The position numbers and the translations under genes are program-made. A stretch of DNA of 64,000 nucleotides from Halalkalibacter urbisdiaboli (GTDB lineage Bacteria > Bacillota > Bacilli > Bacillales > Bacillaceae_D). Under the pieces are notes generated by a model. It was not told the DNA's origin. It saw only the letters and a program-made list of their open reading frames with translations, and made no database searches. Shown piece by piece: positions 27,621-38,375 of this stretch. The stretch's first letter is position 1. The number at the start of each line of letters is the position of its first letter. The stretch lies in contig NZ_MVJM01000003.1 in the NCBI RefSeq assembly GCF_002156385.1, positions 290,751-354,750 of the forward strand. The letters run 5' to 3'.

Positions 27621-27800
27621 TTAGCAGTGACCGAAACGAGAAGCGCCAACGATAATTAGAAGAATGAATAGAACTACGATTAACGCAAAACCTCTGCCGG
27701 CACCGGCGACTGGAGCTGTTTGTGCTACACCAGCTACTGGAGCACCATAACCATACCCACAAGGGTCGTAACAACCTGCACCGTATCCATATCCGAACAT
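27621..27800 (-). CDS. YjcZ-family sporulation protein
   Basis: 59-aa peptide: an N-terminus rich in Gly and Tyr ([19 protein letters not shown]), an Ala/Pro/Val spacer, then a single hydrophobic helix [18 protein letters not shown] with a short tail ending RFGHC. This layout, especially [16 protein letters not shown], is the hallmark of the YjcZ/YczN family of small spore-associated membrane peptides. GGAGGAAT lies before the ATG. A good sigma-K-like promoter is upstream. Its function in the spore is unknown. Confidence 0.87.
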   Translation of the reverse strand: MFGYGYGAGCYDPCGYGYGAPVAGVAQTAPVAGAGRGFALIVVLFILLIIVGASRFGHC

Positions 27801-27852
27801 TTTGCATTCCTCCTTTTCTCTTTACATCGCAATCTCATGCGATTCACTAATT

Positions 27853-27879
27853 ACTTTATGCGATGGAAAGACAATTGGT
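27853..27879 (-). promoter_or_regulatory. Candidate sigma-K promoter of the yjcZ-like gene
   Basis: On the minus strand: AC (27879-27878), 17 bases, then CATAAAGT (27860-27853). This matches the sigma-K pattern AC-N16/17-CATANNNT, about 53 bp before the start codon. Confidence 0.5.
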
Positions 27880-28051
27880 TGGATGTTTGCCCATTATGTA
27901 GAAAAGTTTTTTTGAAAAAGTGGGTAAACTTGCTCATATTTAAAAAAGCGGTCTCATATACTAGCGACAGAAAAGTAAAATGTGGTAAAAAAATTATATC
28001 GCCGAAAAAACGTTGGACAAGGACTTAGGTATTATTGAAGGGGGAAAAAAA

Positions 28052-28705
28052 GTGTCGCTAAAAAGAGCATGGCTATTTGCGTTAATTGCATGTATCCTCA
28101 TTCTCACTGCCTGTGGGGAGCAGGTAACAGAGAAAATATATGTGCATCTAGAGCAAGCAGTTGAATTGGAGGAGCAATTTGAACAGCAGCAAGAGCCGTT
28201 GCAAGAAGCAGAGGAAAAGGAGCATCAGTATTACGAAGAAATTATTCAACTTGGAATGGATGAATATGAAAAGATCGTCTCACTTGCTGAGGACGCATTA
28301 GCTTCGATAGAAGAGCGACAGAACATGGTTCAGCTAGAAATGGAAAGTCTTGAAAGTAGTGTAGATGAAATTACTCAGATTGAGCCAATGATTGAAAAAG
28401 TTGAGGAAGAGGAAGCTAATCGTATTTTAAAGGAATTATATTCAACGATGCTTGAACGATTTAAAAAGTATAAACAATTAAATGAAGTATATAACGAAAC
28501 AATTGAAGCAGAACGTCAATTATTTACATTGTTAATGGATGAGGAATTAGAAATTGAAAATCTTCAAAACCAAATAAACAAAGTGAATGAAAAATATGAA
28601 GAAGTTATCACAGCAAAAGATGAATTTAATGAAAAGACGGATGCCTATAATCAATTAAAGAGAGATTTTTATGATTCAGTCAAGCTTGATGTGCATTATG
28701 AATAA
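28052..28705 (+). CDS. ykyA: YkyA-family lipoprotein
   Basis: 217-aa putative cell-wall-binding lipoprotein. Signal peptide with hydrophobic LFALIACILI and lipobox LTAC; the mature part is almost entirely Glu/Gln-rich and predicted coiled-coil helical (long EEQFEQQQEPLQEAEEKE-type stretches). Length and position between def and pdhA match B. subtilis YkyA. GTG 28052 has AAGGGGG 7 bases upstream and directly gives the signal peptide; the upstream ATG at 28013 would add 13 unlike residues. Role unknown. Confidence 0.85.
   Translation: MSLKRAWLFALIACILILTACGEQVTEKIYVHLEQAVELEEQFEQQQEPLQEAEEKEHQYYEEIIQLGMDEYEKIVSLAEDALASIEERQNMVQLEMESLESSVDEITQIEPMIEKVEEEEANRILKELYSTMLERFKKYKQLNEVYNETIEAERQLFTLLMDEELEIENLQNQINKVNEKYEEVITAKDEFNEKTDAYNQLKRDFYDSVKLDVHYE

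Positions 28706-28725
<20 letters not shown>
28682..28725 (+). terminator. Terminator overlapping the ykyA 3' end
   Basis: AAGCTTGATG (28682-28691) pairs with CATCAAGCTT (28710-28719), then a T run. The stop codon lies in the loop. Confidence 0.87.
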
Positions 28726-30282
<1,557 letters not shown>

Positions 30283-30285
30283 CCA

Positions 30286-31263
30286 ATGGCGCAAATGACA
30301 ATGATTCAAGCGATTACCGATGCGATGCGGAATGAGCTTAAAAATAATGAAGATGTATTGGTATTTGGGGAAGATGTCGGCCAAAATGGTGGTGTATTCC
30401 GTGCCACGGAAGGCTTGCAAAAAGAATTCGGTGAGGAACGTGTGTTTGATACGCCTCTTGCGGAATCTGGTATTGGTGGACTTGCGATTGGACTTGCATT
30501 AACTGATTTTCGTCCTGTTATGGAGATTCAATTTTTCGGGTTCCTATTTGAAGTTATGGATTCAGTAGCTGGGCAAATGAATCGTTGGCGTTACCGTTCT
30601 GGTGGAAAACAAACAATGCCTATTACTATTCGTTCACCATTTGGTGGTGGCGTTAAGACACCAGAAATGCATGCTGATAGCTTAGAAGGTCTAGTAGCTC
30701 AAACTCCTGGTATTAAAGTTGTAATTCCATCAACACCTTATGATGCGAAAGGTCTTCTAATTTCTGCTATTCGAGATAATGACCCAGTTGTATTCCTTGA
30801 GCACATGAAACTTTATCGCTCTTTCCGTGCCGAGGTACCAGAAGAAGGTTATACGATTCCATTAGGAAAAGCAGACGTGAAAAGAGAAGGTAAAGACATT
30901 ACGATCGTTACATATGGCGCTATGGTTCATTCTTCTTTAAAAGCAGCGGAAGAATTAGAAAAAGAGGGCATTGATGCTGAAGTTATTGACCTAAGAACAA
31001 TTAGCCCATTAGATCTTGATACGATTCTTGCTTCTGTAGAGAAAACCAATCGTGCAATCGTTGTTCAAGAGGCTCAAAAGCAAGCAGGAATTGGTGCAAA
31101 TGTAGTTGCAGAAATTACTGAACGTGCCATTTTACAACTTGAAGCACCTGTTCTTCGTGTTGCTGCACCTGATACGGTCTATCCATTTGCAGCGGCAGAG
31201 GATGCTTGGCTTCCTGACTATGCTGATATTGTTGAAACAGCGAAAAAGGTTGTAAACTTCTAA
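30286..31263 (+). CDS. pdhB: Pyruvate dehydrogenase E1 beta subunit
   Basis: 325 aa; forms the E1 heterotetramer with PdhA. Transketolase-like pyrimidine-binding domain with [16 protein letters not shown] (about 24-39), then [11 protein letters not shown] and the C-terminal transketolase domain with [18 protein letters not shown] lies about 14 bases before the ATG; translational coupling to pdhA is likely. Confidence 0.97.
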   Translation: MAQMTMIQAITDAMRNELKNNEDVLVFGEDVGQNGGVFRATEGLQKEFGEERVFDTPLAESGIGGLAIGLALTDFRPVMEIQFFGFLFEVMDSVAGQMNRWRYRSGGKQTMPITIRSPFGGGVKTPEMHADSLEGLVAQTPGIKVVIPSTPYDAKGLLISAIRDNDPVVFLEHMKLYRSFRAEVPEEGYTIPLGKADVKREGKDITIVTYGAMVHSSLKAAEELEKEGIDAEVIDLRTISPLDLDTILASVEKTNRAIVVQEAQKQAGIGANVVAEITERAILQLEAPVLRVAAPDTVYPFAAAEDAWLPDYADIVETAKKVVNF

Positions 31264-31282
31264 TTTTATTAAAAGTGGTGGA

Positions 31283-31306
31283 GGAAAGATGATAATCTTT
31301 CCTTTT
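31283..31306 (+). other. Hairpin in the pdhB-pdhC gap
   Basis: GGAAAGAT (31283-31290), GATA loop, ATCTTTCC (31295-31302), then TTTT. It could attenuate read-through into pdhC or stabilise a processed transcript. An AT-rich TATATAA at 31327 may belong to an internal promoter; B. subtilis is reported to have one before pdhC. Confidence 0.5.
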
Positions 31307-31347
31307 CCGTTGAATTTAAATGATAGTATATAAAGGAGGCTTTTCAA

Positions 31348-32622
31348 TTGGCGTACGAATTTAAAATGCCTGATATTGGTGAAGGAATTCACGAGGGTGA
31401 AATTGTTAAATGGTTCGTAAAACCTGGTGATGAAATAAAAGAGGACGACATACTAATGGAAGTCCAAAATGATAAAGCAGTAGTTGAAATTCCTTCCCCA
31501 GTTGATGGGAAAATTCTAGAAATTAAAGTTGAAGAAGGAACAGTTAGTGTTGTTGGTGACGTTCTTTTAACAATTGATGCTGGAGATGCAAATCCAGCAG
31601 AAGAAAGTGCTGCGGCACCTGTGGAAGAAAAAGAAGAGAAAGTAGAAGAGGCTCCTACTGCTACAGCGGAACCTACTGAGGATGAGGCTGACGATACAAG
31701 AGTTATTGCCATGCCATCTGTACGTAAATATGCTCGCGAAAAAGGAATTAATATTAAAAAAGTAAAGGGAACTGGCAAAAATGGTCGAATTCTTAAAGAA
31801 GATGTGGATCAATTCTTAACTGGTGGTTCCTCTGAAGACACTGCTCCAAAAGCAGCTCAAGAAGAAAAGCAAGAACAAGCAGTTGCTGCAAAAGCTGAAC
31901 CAGTTTCGATTCCTGTTGGTGAACTAGAAGAACGTGTTCCATTAAAAGGAATCAGAAAAGCGATTGCGAAAGCGATGGTTAACTCAAAGCATACAGCCCC
32001 ACATGTTACTCACATGGATGAAGTTGATGTAACTGCACTTGTTGCTCATCGTAAGCAATATAAAGAGATTGCCGCAGAACAAGGTACAAAACTAACATAC
32101 TTACCTTATGTTGTTAAGGCGTTAACATCTGCTATCCGTAAATACCCAGCTTTGAATGCTTCTATTGATGATGTAAATGAAGAAATTGTTTATAAAAAGT
32201 ACTTCAATATCGGTATTGCTGCAGATACAGATAAGGGCTTAGTAGTCCCAGTCATTAAGGATGCTGATCGTAAGTCAATTTTTGCGATTGCTGATGATAT
32301 CATGGATTTAGCTGTGAAAGCTCGTGATGGGAAATTAAGTAGTGACGAAATGAAAGGCGGCTCATGCACCATTTCAAACCTTGGATCTGCACAAGGTCAA
32401 TGGTTTACGCCAATTATTAATCACCCAGAAGTCATGATTCTTGGTATCGGTCGTATTGAGGAAAAACCAGTTGTAAAGAATGGTGAAATAGTAGCTGCTC
32501 CTGTTCTTGCATTATCTATTAGTTACGATCACCGCCTCATTGATGGCGTTACCGCACAAAACGCGTTAAACCACGTGAAGCGACTATTAAAAGATCCACA
32601 ATTACTATTAATGGAGGGGTAA
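31348..32622 (+). CDS. pdhC: Dihydrolipoamide acetyltransferase (E2) of pyruvate dehydrogenase
   Basis: 424-aa core of the complex. One lipoyl domain (about 3-77, lysine in [10 protein letters not shown]), an Ala/Pro/Glu-rich linker, the peripheral-subunit-binding domain ([13 protein letters not shown]..., about 122-158), a second linker, and the catalytic acetyltransferase domain with YDHRLIDG near the C-terminus. TTG start with AAAGGAGG 9 bases upstream; the ELL protein begins [13 protein letters not shown] as expected. Confidence 0.97.
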   Translation: MAYEFKMPDIGEGIHEGEIVKWFVKPGDEIKEDDILMEVQNDKAVVEIPSPVDGKILEIKVEEGTVSVVGDVLLTIDAGDANPAEESAAAPVEEKEEKVEEAPTATAEPTEDEADDTRVIAMPSVRKYAREKGINIKKVKGTGKNGRILKEDVDQFLTGGSSEDTAPKAAQEEKQEQAVAAKAEPVSIPVGELEERVPLKGIRKAIAKAMVNSKHTAPHVTHMDEVDVTALVAHRKQYKEIAAEQGTKLTYLPYVVKALTSAIRKYPALNASIDDVNEEIVYKKYFNIGIAADTDKGLVVPVIKDADRKSIFAIADDIMDLAVKARDGKLSSDEMKGGSCTISNLGSAQGQWFTPIINHPEVMILGIGRIEEKPVVKNGEIVAAPVLALSISYDHRLIDGVTAQNALNHVKRLLKDPQLLLMEG

Positions 32623-32625
32623 CAC

Positions 32626-34035
32626 ATGGTTGTTGGAGATTTCGCACATGAAGTAGACACGCTTGTTATTGGATCAGGCCCAGGGGGATATGTTGCAGCG
32701 ATTCGTGCAGCACAACTTGGACAAAAAGTTACCATTGTTGAAAAAGGATCACTAGGCGGAGTTTGTTTAAACGTAGGTTGTATTCCTTCTAAGGCATTAA
32801 TTTCTGCTGGACATCGTTATCATAATGCTAAGCATTCTGATGATATGGGTATTGTTGCAGAAAATGTTTCTATTAATTTCGATAAAGTTCAAGAGTGGAA
32901 AGCATCTGTTGTAAATAAGTTAACAGGTGGTGTAGAAGGACTTCTAAAAGGTAATAAAGTTGAAATTGTTAAAGGTGAAGCTTACTTTGCTTCTGAAAAT
33001 TCAGTGCGTATCATGGATGAAACGAGTGCACAAACGTACAATTTTAAAAATTGTATTATTGCAACTGGTTCTAGACCAATTGAGTTACCAGCATTCAAGT
33101 ATTCAGAACGTGTCCTAAATTCGACTGGTGCCCTTAATCTAAAAGAAGTTCCTAAGAAGTTAGTTGTTATTGGTGGTGGATACATCGGTATTGAATTAAC
33201 GGGAGCGTATTCTAACATGGGAACAGAAGTTGTTGTTCTTGAAGGTGGAAAACAAATTCTTCCTGGCTTTGAAAAGCAAATGGCTAAATTAGTTGAACGT
33301 CGTTTAAAGAAAAACGGTGTAGCATTTAACTATGAAGCAATGGCTAAAAGTGTTGAAGAAACTGCTGACGGTGTAAAAGTAACAGCTGAAGTAAAAGGAA
33401 AAGAAGAAGTGTTTGAAGCAGATTATTGCCTTGTTACAGTAGGTCGTAAACCAAACACAGAAGAAATTGGTCTTGAGCAAATTGGTGTTGAGCTTGATGA
33501 GCGTGGTCTAATTAAAGTTGACAAGCAATGTCGTTCAAACATAAAGAACATTTTCGCAATTGGTGACATTATTGCAGGTCCTCCTTTAGCACATAAAGCG
33601 TCTTATGAAGGGAAAATTGCTGCCGAAGCCATTGCTGGTGAAAAGTCTGAAATTGATTATTTAGCGATTCCTGCAGTAGTATTCTCTGACCCAGAATTAG
33701 CTAGTGTTGGGTATGACGAAAAATCAGCAAAAGAAGCTGGCTTTGATGTGGTTGCTTCAAAATTCCCATTTGCTGCTAATGGTCGTGCACTTTCACTTAA
33801 TGATACAGATGGATTTATGAAGCTAATTACACGCAAAGAAGATGGATTAGTTGTTGGTGCCCAAATAGCAGGTCCAAATGCATCTGATATGATCGCTGAA
33901 TTAGGATTAGCGATTGAAACAGGTATGACAGCTGAGGATATTGCATTAACGATTCATGCTCATCCATCGTTAGGTGAAATTACGATGGAAGCAGCTGAGG
34001 TTGCGTTAGGAAGTCCAATTCATATCGTAAAGTAA
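32626..34035 (+). CDS. pdhD: Dihydrolipoamide dehydrogenase (E3)
   Basis: 469-aa FAD enzyme reoxidising dihydrolipoamide with NAD. N-terminal FAD motif [19 protein letters not shown] (about 14-32), the redox-active disulfide [13 protein letters not shown] (about 44-56), a second Rossmann motif VIGGGYIG, and the C-terminal interface HAHPSLGE with the catalytic histidine. AGGGG precedes the ATG, 3 bp after pdhC. Last gene of pdhABCD. Confidence 0.97.
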   Translation: MVVGDFAHEVDTLVIGSGPGGYVAAIRAAQLGQKVTIVEKGSLGGVCLNVGCIPSKALISAGHRYHNAKHSDDMGIVAENVSINFDKVQEWKASVVNKLTGGVEGLLKGNKVEIVKGEAYFASENSVRIMDETSAQTYNFKNCIIATGSRPIELPAFKYSERVLNSTGALNLKEVPKKLVVIGGGYIGIELTGAYSNMGTEVVVLEGGKQILPGFEKQMAKLVERRLKKNGVAFNYEAMAKSVEETADGVKVTAEVKGKEEVFEADYCLVTVGRKPNTEEIGLEQIGVELDERGLIKVDKQCRSNIKNIFAIGDIIAGPPLAHKASYEGKIAAEAIAGEKSEIDYLAIPAVVFSDPELASVGYDEKSAKEAGFDVVASKFPFAANGRALSLNDTDGFMKLITRKEDGLVVGAQIAGPNASDMIAELGLAIETGMTAEDIALTIHAHPSLGEITMEAAEVALGSPIHIVK

Positions 34036-34045
34036 CTATAATCAA

Positions 34046-34070
34046 GAAAAGCACTCATGATTGAGTGCTT
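34046..34070 (+). terminator. First copy of the pdhD terminator hairpin
   Basis: AAGCACTCA (34049-34057), TGAT loop, TGAGTGCTT (34062-34070). The T run expected after it has been separated by the inserted element and is found after an identical second copy at 34966-34987. Confidence 0.85.
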
Positions 34071-34105
34071 CAGACCGTAGACAAAACGCCTTTGAGAAAT
34101 GACTC

Positions 34106-34648
34106 TCAAAGGCGTTTTCGCATATTTCCGTCTAACGCTCGTGCTTCCGAACGGACGACTTTCTTTCCAAACTTCCGCTTATTTGCATTGGCCTTGACGT
34201 GCGTTGAATCAATGAAGGCAATCTCAGGATTAACGAATCCCTTGTCCATTGCATTCCGAAGAATGCGGTAAAAGATCTGTTCAAACACATCACTTTCCCG
34301 GAATCTGCGAGCATAATTCTTTCCGAACGTAGAAAAGTGAGGGATTTTATCCTCGAATCCAAATCCTAAAAACCATCGATAAGCCACATTAGTTTCAATC
34401 TCTTTGATGGTCTGACGCATCGACCGAATGCCAAAGATATATTGAATAAAGACCATTTTCACTAAAACAACTGGATCGATACTAGGACGTCCTTTGTCGG
34501 AAGAATAAAGATCTTTCACCAAATCATAGATGAAATCAAATTCCATAGAGTGATCCAATTTACGAACAAGATGGTCTTCTGGAACTAGCTTTTCAATCCA
34601 AACCATCTCCATTTGCATCCGCTTATCTTCCAACTTTTTTGACATCAT
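34106..34648 (-). pseudogene. Truncated IS1182-family transposase
   Basis: 180 residues equal to the N-terminal part of IS1182-type transposases: MVWIEKLVPEDHLVRKLDHS, then the DUF772-like region (GRPSIDPVVLVKMVFIQYIFGIRSMRQ) and AFIDSTHVKANANKRK, the start of the DDE catalytic domain with its first aspartate. The remaining roughly 270 residues with the other catalytic acids are missing. The frame ends after RALDGNMRKRL at a TGA inside a hairpin (AAACGCCTTTGAGA...TCTCAAAGGCGTTT), suggesting an internal deletion that fused the frame to the element end. It cannot be catalytically active. Confidence 0.85.
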
Positions 34649-34751
34649 TCCCCATTCACCCCAGTCTTGTTTTCATTCATATTATAGAAAAAAATCTGTA
34701 AACTGTCTCCTATTTGCTTCGTATGAAGGATGGTTGAAGAGTAAGGGGATT

Positions 34752-34905
34752 CTCATGTCTCCTCTAAAAAAGCGGACGGGATGGGAGGGCCGACTCCTGC
34801 AGGAGGAAGGGCAGGTGGAAATCCACCGGCGGAGCCGGTTAGTTCCACGCCCGCCTGCGGAAAGCGTGCCCCCCATCCCGGGAGCGGATTCGAAGCGACT
34901 AATCA
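34752..34905. repeat. GC-rich segment inside the IS remnant
   Basis: About 150 bp of strongly GC-rich, self-complementary sequence (for example CTCCTGCAGGAG; CCACCGGCGGAGCCGG; CGGGATGGG with CCCATCCCG) ending GGAGCGGATTCGAAGCGAC. No coding evidence despite open frames on both strands. It resembles the structured GC-rich extragenic repeats found in many Bacillaceae; that assignment is from memory of the sequence type only. Confidence 0.45.
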
Positions 34906-34965
34906 TGGCAACCCCCTCTCTAATCACAAAAAAGCCTGTCGACGCGAGACTTTGTCGACAGGCTG

Positions 34966-34991
34966 AAGCACTCATGATTGAGTGCTTTTTC
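34966..34991. terminator. Second copy of the pdhD terminator, also ending slp
   Basis: Same hairpin as 34049-34070, followed by the T run (34986-34990). It lies directly at the 3' end of slp on the other strand, so it is the original bidirectional pdhD/slp terminator. Confidence 0.85.
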
Positions 34992-35366
34992 TTATTTAAT
35001 AAATACGTCTTTTAGATGAGAGAGAATTTCTTCTTTTGTGTGTGGCCCTTCCATACGTAACGCAATATCGTTGTCTGTGACTACTAGCATTGTAGGGTAA
35101 TGAGAGATGTTATAATATTTTACTTTTTCACGTTCAGTCTTTTCTATAATGATAAATGGTGGAACGTGGTTTGACTGCTGTTGTAGTTCAAGTAAAGCAT
35201 CATAATAGCTATTCTCATCTTGCATTGAACTGGAATCTGAAAATAGAATGGTCATTGTTTCGGCACTACTTTGCTTTAGTGGTGGTTGAATGGTTGAAGT
35301 AGGTGTTAGACAGCTTGATAACATGAGAATAAAGCAAAAGGTTCCGATTAACAAAATCCTGTTCAT
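34992..35366 (-). CDS. slp: Slp, small peptidoglycan-associated lipoprotein
   Basis: 124 aa, the size of B. subtilis Slp, and at the same position downstream of pdhD. Signal peptide MNRILLIGTFCFILML with lipobox LSSC. The mature domain looks thioredoxin-like: FSDSSSMQDENSYYDALLEL..., a YPTMLVV cis-proline-type turn, and a C-terminal helix. The CxxC position holds no cysteines, so redox activity is unlikely. ATG 35366 has AGGAAGGG upstream; a longer frame begins at 35399 without a ribosome site. Confidence 0.82.
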   Translation of the reverse strand: MNRILLIGTFCFILMLSSCLTPTSTIQPPLKQSSAETMTILFSDSSSMQDENSYYDALLELQQQSNHVPPFIIIEKTEREKVKYYNISHYPTMLVVTDNDIALRMEGPHTKEEILSHLKDVFIK

Positions 35367-35492
35367 AGCATGTCCCTTCCTTGCACAGTAATGTGCCATC
35401 TTTCTTACATTTTAGCATGCAGAAATAGTGAAAAGACTTCTAGTAACATAATTGTAATCAAATAGAAATATCGACAAAAATCCAACCTTTTT

Positions 35493-35536
35493 ATAAAGCG
35501 CCTAGCCCTCCTATTTAGGAGGGCTAGGCGCTTTAT
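35493..35536. terminator. Long perfect hairpin after the BCCT gene
   Basis: Self-complementary over about 21 bp around ATTT (arms 35492-35512 and 35517-35537), A-rich before and T-rich after. Ends the leftward BCCT transcript and may also shield slp. Confidence 0.85.
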
Positions 35537-35544
35537 AATGGTTT

Positions 35545-37143
35545 TTAGCGTGAGCCTTTTCTCAGGGATTCACGTTCTTTTTTTAACTTTTCACGTTCTA
35601 ATTTTATCTTTTCTCTTTCAAGAAGTAGCTTTTCATGTTCAATTGATAGGGAAGGTTTTTCTTCTTTTAGTGATTTCATGATTGAAATCATCATAAAAAT
35701 CATGACAATTGTAAAAGGAAAAGCTGCGATAATCGCCGTTGTTTGCAACGCGCCTAATCCTTGTTCTGATGTTAATAAGACTGCTGCCGAAGCAGAAATG
35801 ATGATACCCCATACGGCCTTAACTGAATTGGGTGGATTTAGGTTTCCATTTGTCGTTTGTATCCCTAAAACAACCGTTGCAGAATCAGCTGAGGTTACGA
35901 AGAAGGAAGAGATTAGAAAAACAGCAAGAATTGATAGGAGCGTTCCTAATGGAAATTGTTCAAGAACGGCAAATAATGCTACTTCCATCCCTGCGTTTGT
36001 CATAATAGACATAATATCTGCTGTTCCTTCACGTTGCATGAAAATACCTGTTCCACCAAAAACGCTAAACCAAAACGCGCCAAATATCGCTGGCACAGCA
36101 AGAACACCAATAATAAATTCTCTAATGGTTCTACCTTTTGAAACGCGAGCAATAAAAGTACCTACAAATGGCGCCCATGAAATCCACCACGCCCAATAGA
36201 AAATGGTCCAGCCTTGTACCCACGAAGTTTCAGGGTTGTAAACATCTAGACGAAAGCTCATCCCAGGAAGGTTTTGTATATAGCTCCCGAGTCCTTGTGT
36301 GAAAACCCCCATGATATAGCTTGTTGGACCGAATAATAATACAAATATCATTAGCGTAATTGCCAAATAAATATTTGTTTTACTAAGAATTCTAATCCCT
36401 TTATTTAAGCCAGTTTGAGCTGAAATCATAAATAAAATGGTAACAACGATAATAACAAACAACTGAAGAAGAGCTTTGTTCATCGTTGCTAAACCAGGTA
36501 TTAAGTAGGCTAAGCCAGCAGAGATTTGTGCTGCACCGAAACCTAGTGATGTTGCTACACCAAAGGTTGTGGCAAAAACGACAATTACATTTACTACTAC
36601 TCCGATCCAGCCTTCAGCATGTTTACCAAGTAGGGGTTTGAGTGCTGCACTCATCACTCCTGGTGAATCTTTTCTGAATTTATAATAGGCTAATACGAGA
36701 GCCACAACAGAGTAAATAGCCCAAGGATGTAGTCCCCAATGGAAAAATGCATACCGCATAGCTTCACCAGCGGCTAGATTAGATTCAGGTTCAGCCGTTG
36801 GTGGAGTGAAGAAATGATACATTGGCTCGGCAACACCCCAAAAAACGAGTCCGATCCCCATACCAGCCGTAAATAGAAAGGCAAACCACGTTATATAGTT
36901 ATATTCAGGCTTGTCATCTTGTTTTCCGAGCTTTATTTTTCCATAAGGACTAATAATTAAATAAAGAGAAAATAGTAAAAACGCTGTTGCAGATAATAAA
37001 TAAAACCAACCAAATTCATTAGTAATAACGCCTTGTATGGTTGTTGTTAGTCTTTCTAAATTCTCGGCAGCAAAAACCCCCCATAAAATAAAAGCGAAGG
37101 CAATAGCAACAGAAATGATAAAAACAGGTGTAAGCTTTTGCAA
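35545..37143 (-). CDS. BCCT-family betaine/choline/carnitine-type transporter
   Basis: 532 aa, about twelve membrane helices. The family signature GMGIGLVFWGVAEPMYHF lies near residue 95, and the tryptophan-rich helix with IFYWAWWISWAPFVGTF and RVSKGRTIREF near 320. These take up compatible solutes such as glycine betaine coupled to sodium or proton. The C-terminal cytoplasmic tail is a highly charged heptad-like helix (EREKIKLEREKLKKERESL), a plausible osmosensor coiled coil as in BetP-type proteins. Exact substrate not determinable. AGAAAGGTGG precedes the ATG. Confidence 0.92.
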   Translation of the reverse strand: MQKLTPVFIISVAIAFAFILWGVFAAENLERLTTTIQGVITNEFGWFYLLSATAFLLFSLYLIISPYGKIKLGKQDDKPEYNYITWFAFLFTAGMGIGLVFWGVAEPMYHFFTPPTAEPESNLAAGEAMRYAFFHWGLHPWAIYSVVALVLAYYKFRKDSPGVMSAALKPLLGKHAEGWIGVVVNVIVVFATTFGVATSLGFGAAQISAGLAYLIPGLATMNKALLQLFVIIVVTILFMISAQTGLNKGIRILSKTNIYLAITLMIFVLLFGPTSYIMGVFTQGLGSYIQNLPGMSFRLDVYNPETSWVQGWTIFYWAWWISWAPFVGTFIARVSKGRTIREFIIGVLAVPAIFGAFWFSVFGGTGIFMQREGTADIMSIMTNAGMEVALFAVLEQFPLGTLLSILAVFLISSFFVTSADSATVVLGIQTTNGNLNPPNSVKAVWGIIISASAAVLLTSEQGLGALQTTAIIAAFPFTIVMIFMMISIMKSLKEEKPSLSIEHEKLLLEREKIKLEREKLKKERESLRKGSR

Positions 37144-37226
37144 AAAATAACCACCTTTCTTTATAGGTATATACGATGATTTGTATAACCTGCTTTCAGT
37201 AAATTTAAACTAGAGATTTCTATGAA

Positions 37227-38273
37227 TTAATCATATTGTAGTTTTTTTGCAAATATATAATCAGGATAAGCTTGTTCTTGCATTGAAAATCGCCGTTCAT
37301 CAGTTGTAATAAGAGCTAGCTCAGAGGCCACTGAATGTAGAGAAATAAGCTCTGAGCATAATTGATATAATACAGGTTGATGTTTTAAATAATTCTGTCT
37401 TATATTTTTCAGCTTCTCAATCTTTACATAATGAGAACTATCGATTTGATGAAAGGGATCGTTCATAATTAGTTTAAATGAGTGAACTGTATCATGAATG
37501 ACACGAGACTCTTCTTGTGTAATCGTTTGATTCATTCTTAGGTGACATACTTTTCCGATATGAAATAAAACAAGATGCAAATAATCGAGTTTTTTTTGTA
37601 AAAAACCGAATGAGCGTCGTTCAAACTCTGTAGATTTTCGATATCTCCATTCATCATATTGAAAATGAGTAAGTTGATACGTTTTTGTTAACTCTTCATG
37701 TAACTTTCGATAAACGTGAGTACGTTCCCCTTCATGTTCATGTAGTAAATGTTCTGTTGCAAGCTGTAAACTGGTTGCAGCTTGGTTAAACAGGTTATCT
37801 ACCTTATGAACAAGAATTGGTCCGAATTTCGGTGGCAGGACGACAAAATTTACGAGTGTAGAAAAAATAATACCTACTGATGTACCGGATATTCGAGTAA
37901 CAAAATCTGCAAGTAAATGGTCTGTAGTTCCGGGTATCATCGCAACAGCTGTGAGAGTTGCAACAAGTGTACCTGTATCTAAATTTAGCTTTGAACATGC
38001 TACAATTGTAAGCATAGCAACAAGGGCATAGGTTAGTGCATGCTGTCCAATTAAAAGATCCAGTATAATGGCAAATGCAGCTCCAAGTGCAGCGGCTGGT
38101 AATCGAATAATTCCTTTTTTAATCGAATCCGCAGCGGTCGGTTCCGTTGTCACAATCGCGGTAATAACCGCAAACATCACAGGTAGGTCAAGTAAATGAC
38201 AAACAAAGGCTGTAATGAAGACTGCTAATCCTGTTTTTAATACTCGTCGTCCAATCCATGGCTTTGTACGCAT
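37227..38273 (-). CDS. Aromatic acid exporter (ArAE/FUSC-type) family membrane protein
   Basis: 348 aa. Residues 1-165 contain about five short hydrophobic helices (VLKTGLAVFITAFVCHLLDL; MFAVITAIVTTEP with the conserved E-P). The remainder is a soluble helical domain of about 180 residues. This layout, and the opening RxxLKTGLAVFI..., is that of the PF06081 aromatic acid exporter group found in Bacilli. Substrate unknown; a role in efflux is inferred from the family only. GAGGGAG lies 5 bases before the ATG. Confidence 0.82.
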   Translation of the reverse strand: MRTKPWIGRRVLKTGLAVFITAFVCHLLDLPVMFAVITAIVTTEPTAADSIKKGIIRLPAAALGAAFAIILDLLIGQHALTYALVAMLTIVACSKLNLDTGTLVATLTAVAMIPGTTDHLLADFVTRISGTSVGIIFSTLVNFVVLPPKFGPILVHKVDNLFNQAATSLQLATEHLLHEHEGERTHVYRKLHEELTKTYQLTHFQYDEWRYRKSTEFERRSFGFLQKKLDYLHLVLFHIGKVCHLRMNQTITQEESRVIHDTVHSFKLIMNDPFHQIDSSHYVKIEKLKNIRQNYLKHQPVLYQLCSELISLHSVASELALITTDERRFSMQEQAYPDYIFAKKLQYD

Positions 38274-38375
38274 GATGCTCCCTCTTTTATCGTAAATGGT
38301 AGGATTATACGTAATAGGTTGTACATAGTATTAAACGAAGTAAAGCATGTTATACCAAGAAATGGGGGAAAGAAT

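Larger units (their letters stand above)
34071..34965. mobile_element. Degenerate IS1182-like insertion element, 895 bp
   Basis: Terminal inverted repeats CAGACCGTAGACAAA (34071-34085) and, read inward from the right, CAGCCTGTCGACAAA (34965-34951) match at 12 of 15 bases. A 22-bp direct repeat containing the entire pdhD terminator hairpin flanks the element (34049-34070 and 34966-34987). Inside are a truncated transposase gene on the minus strand and a GC-rich non-coding segment near the right end. It is too short for a complete IS1182 element (about 1.6 kb), so it is not expected to move by itself. Confidence 0.85.

Noticed and set aside
27610-27807. 65-codon minus-strand frame covering the yjcZ-like gene
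   Set aside because: The translation is Trp/Ser/Arg-rich and unlike any family; the overlapping frame at 27621-27800 has a ribosome site and the YjcZ signature.
34106-34648. Functional transposase
   Set aside because: Only the N-terminal part is present; the later catalytic acids of the DDE domain are missing.
34734-35015. Open frames in the GC-rich part of the IS remnant
   Set aside because: Frames are open on both strands because of base composition; proline/arginine-rich translations have no recognisable domain and no ribosome site.
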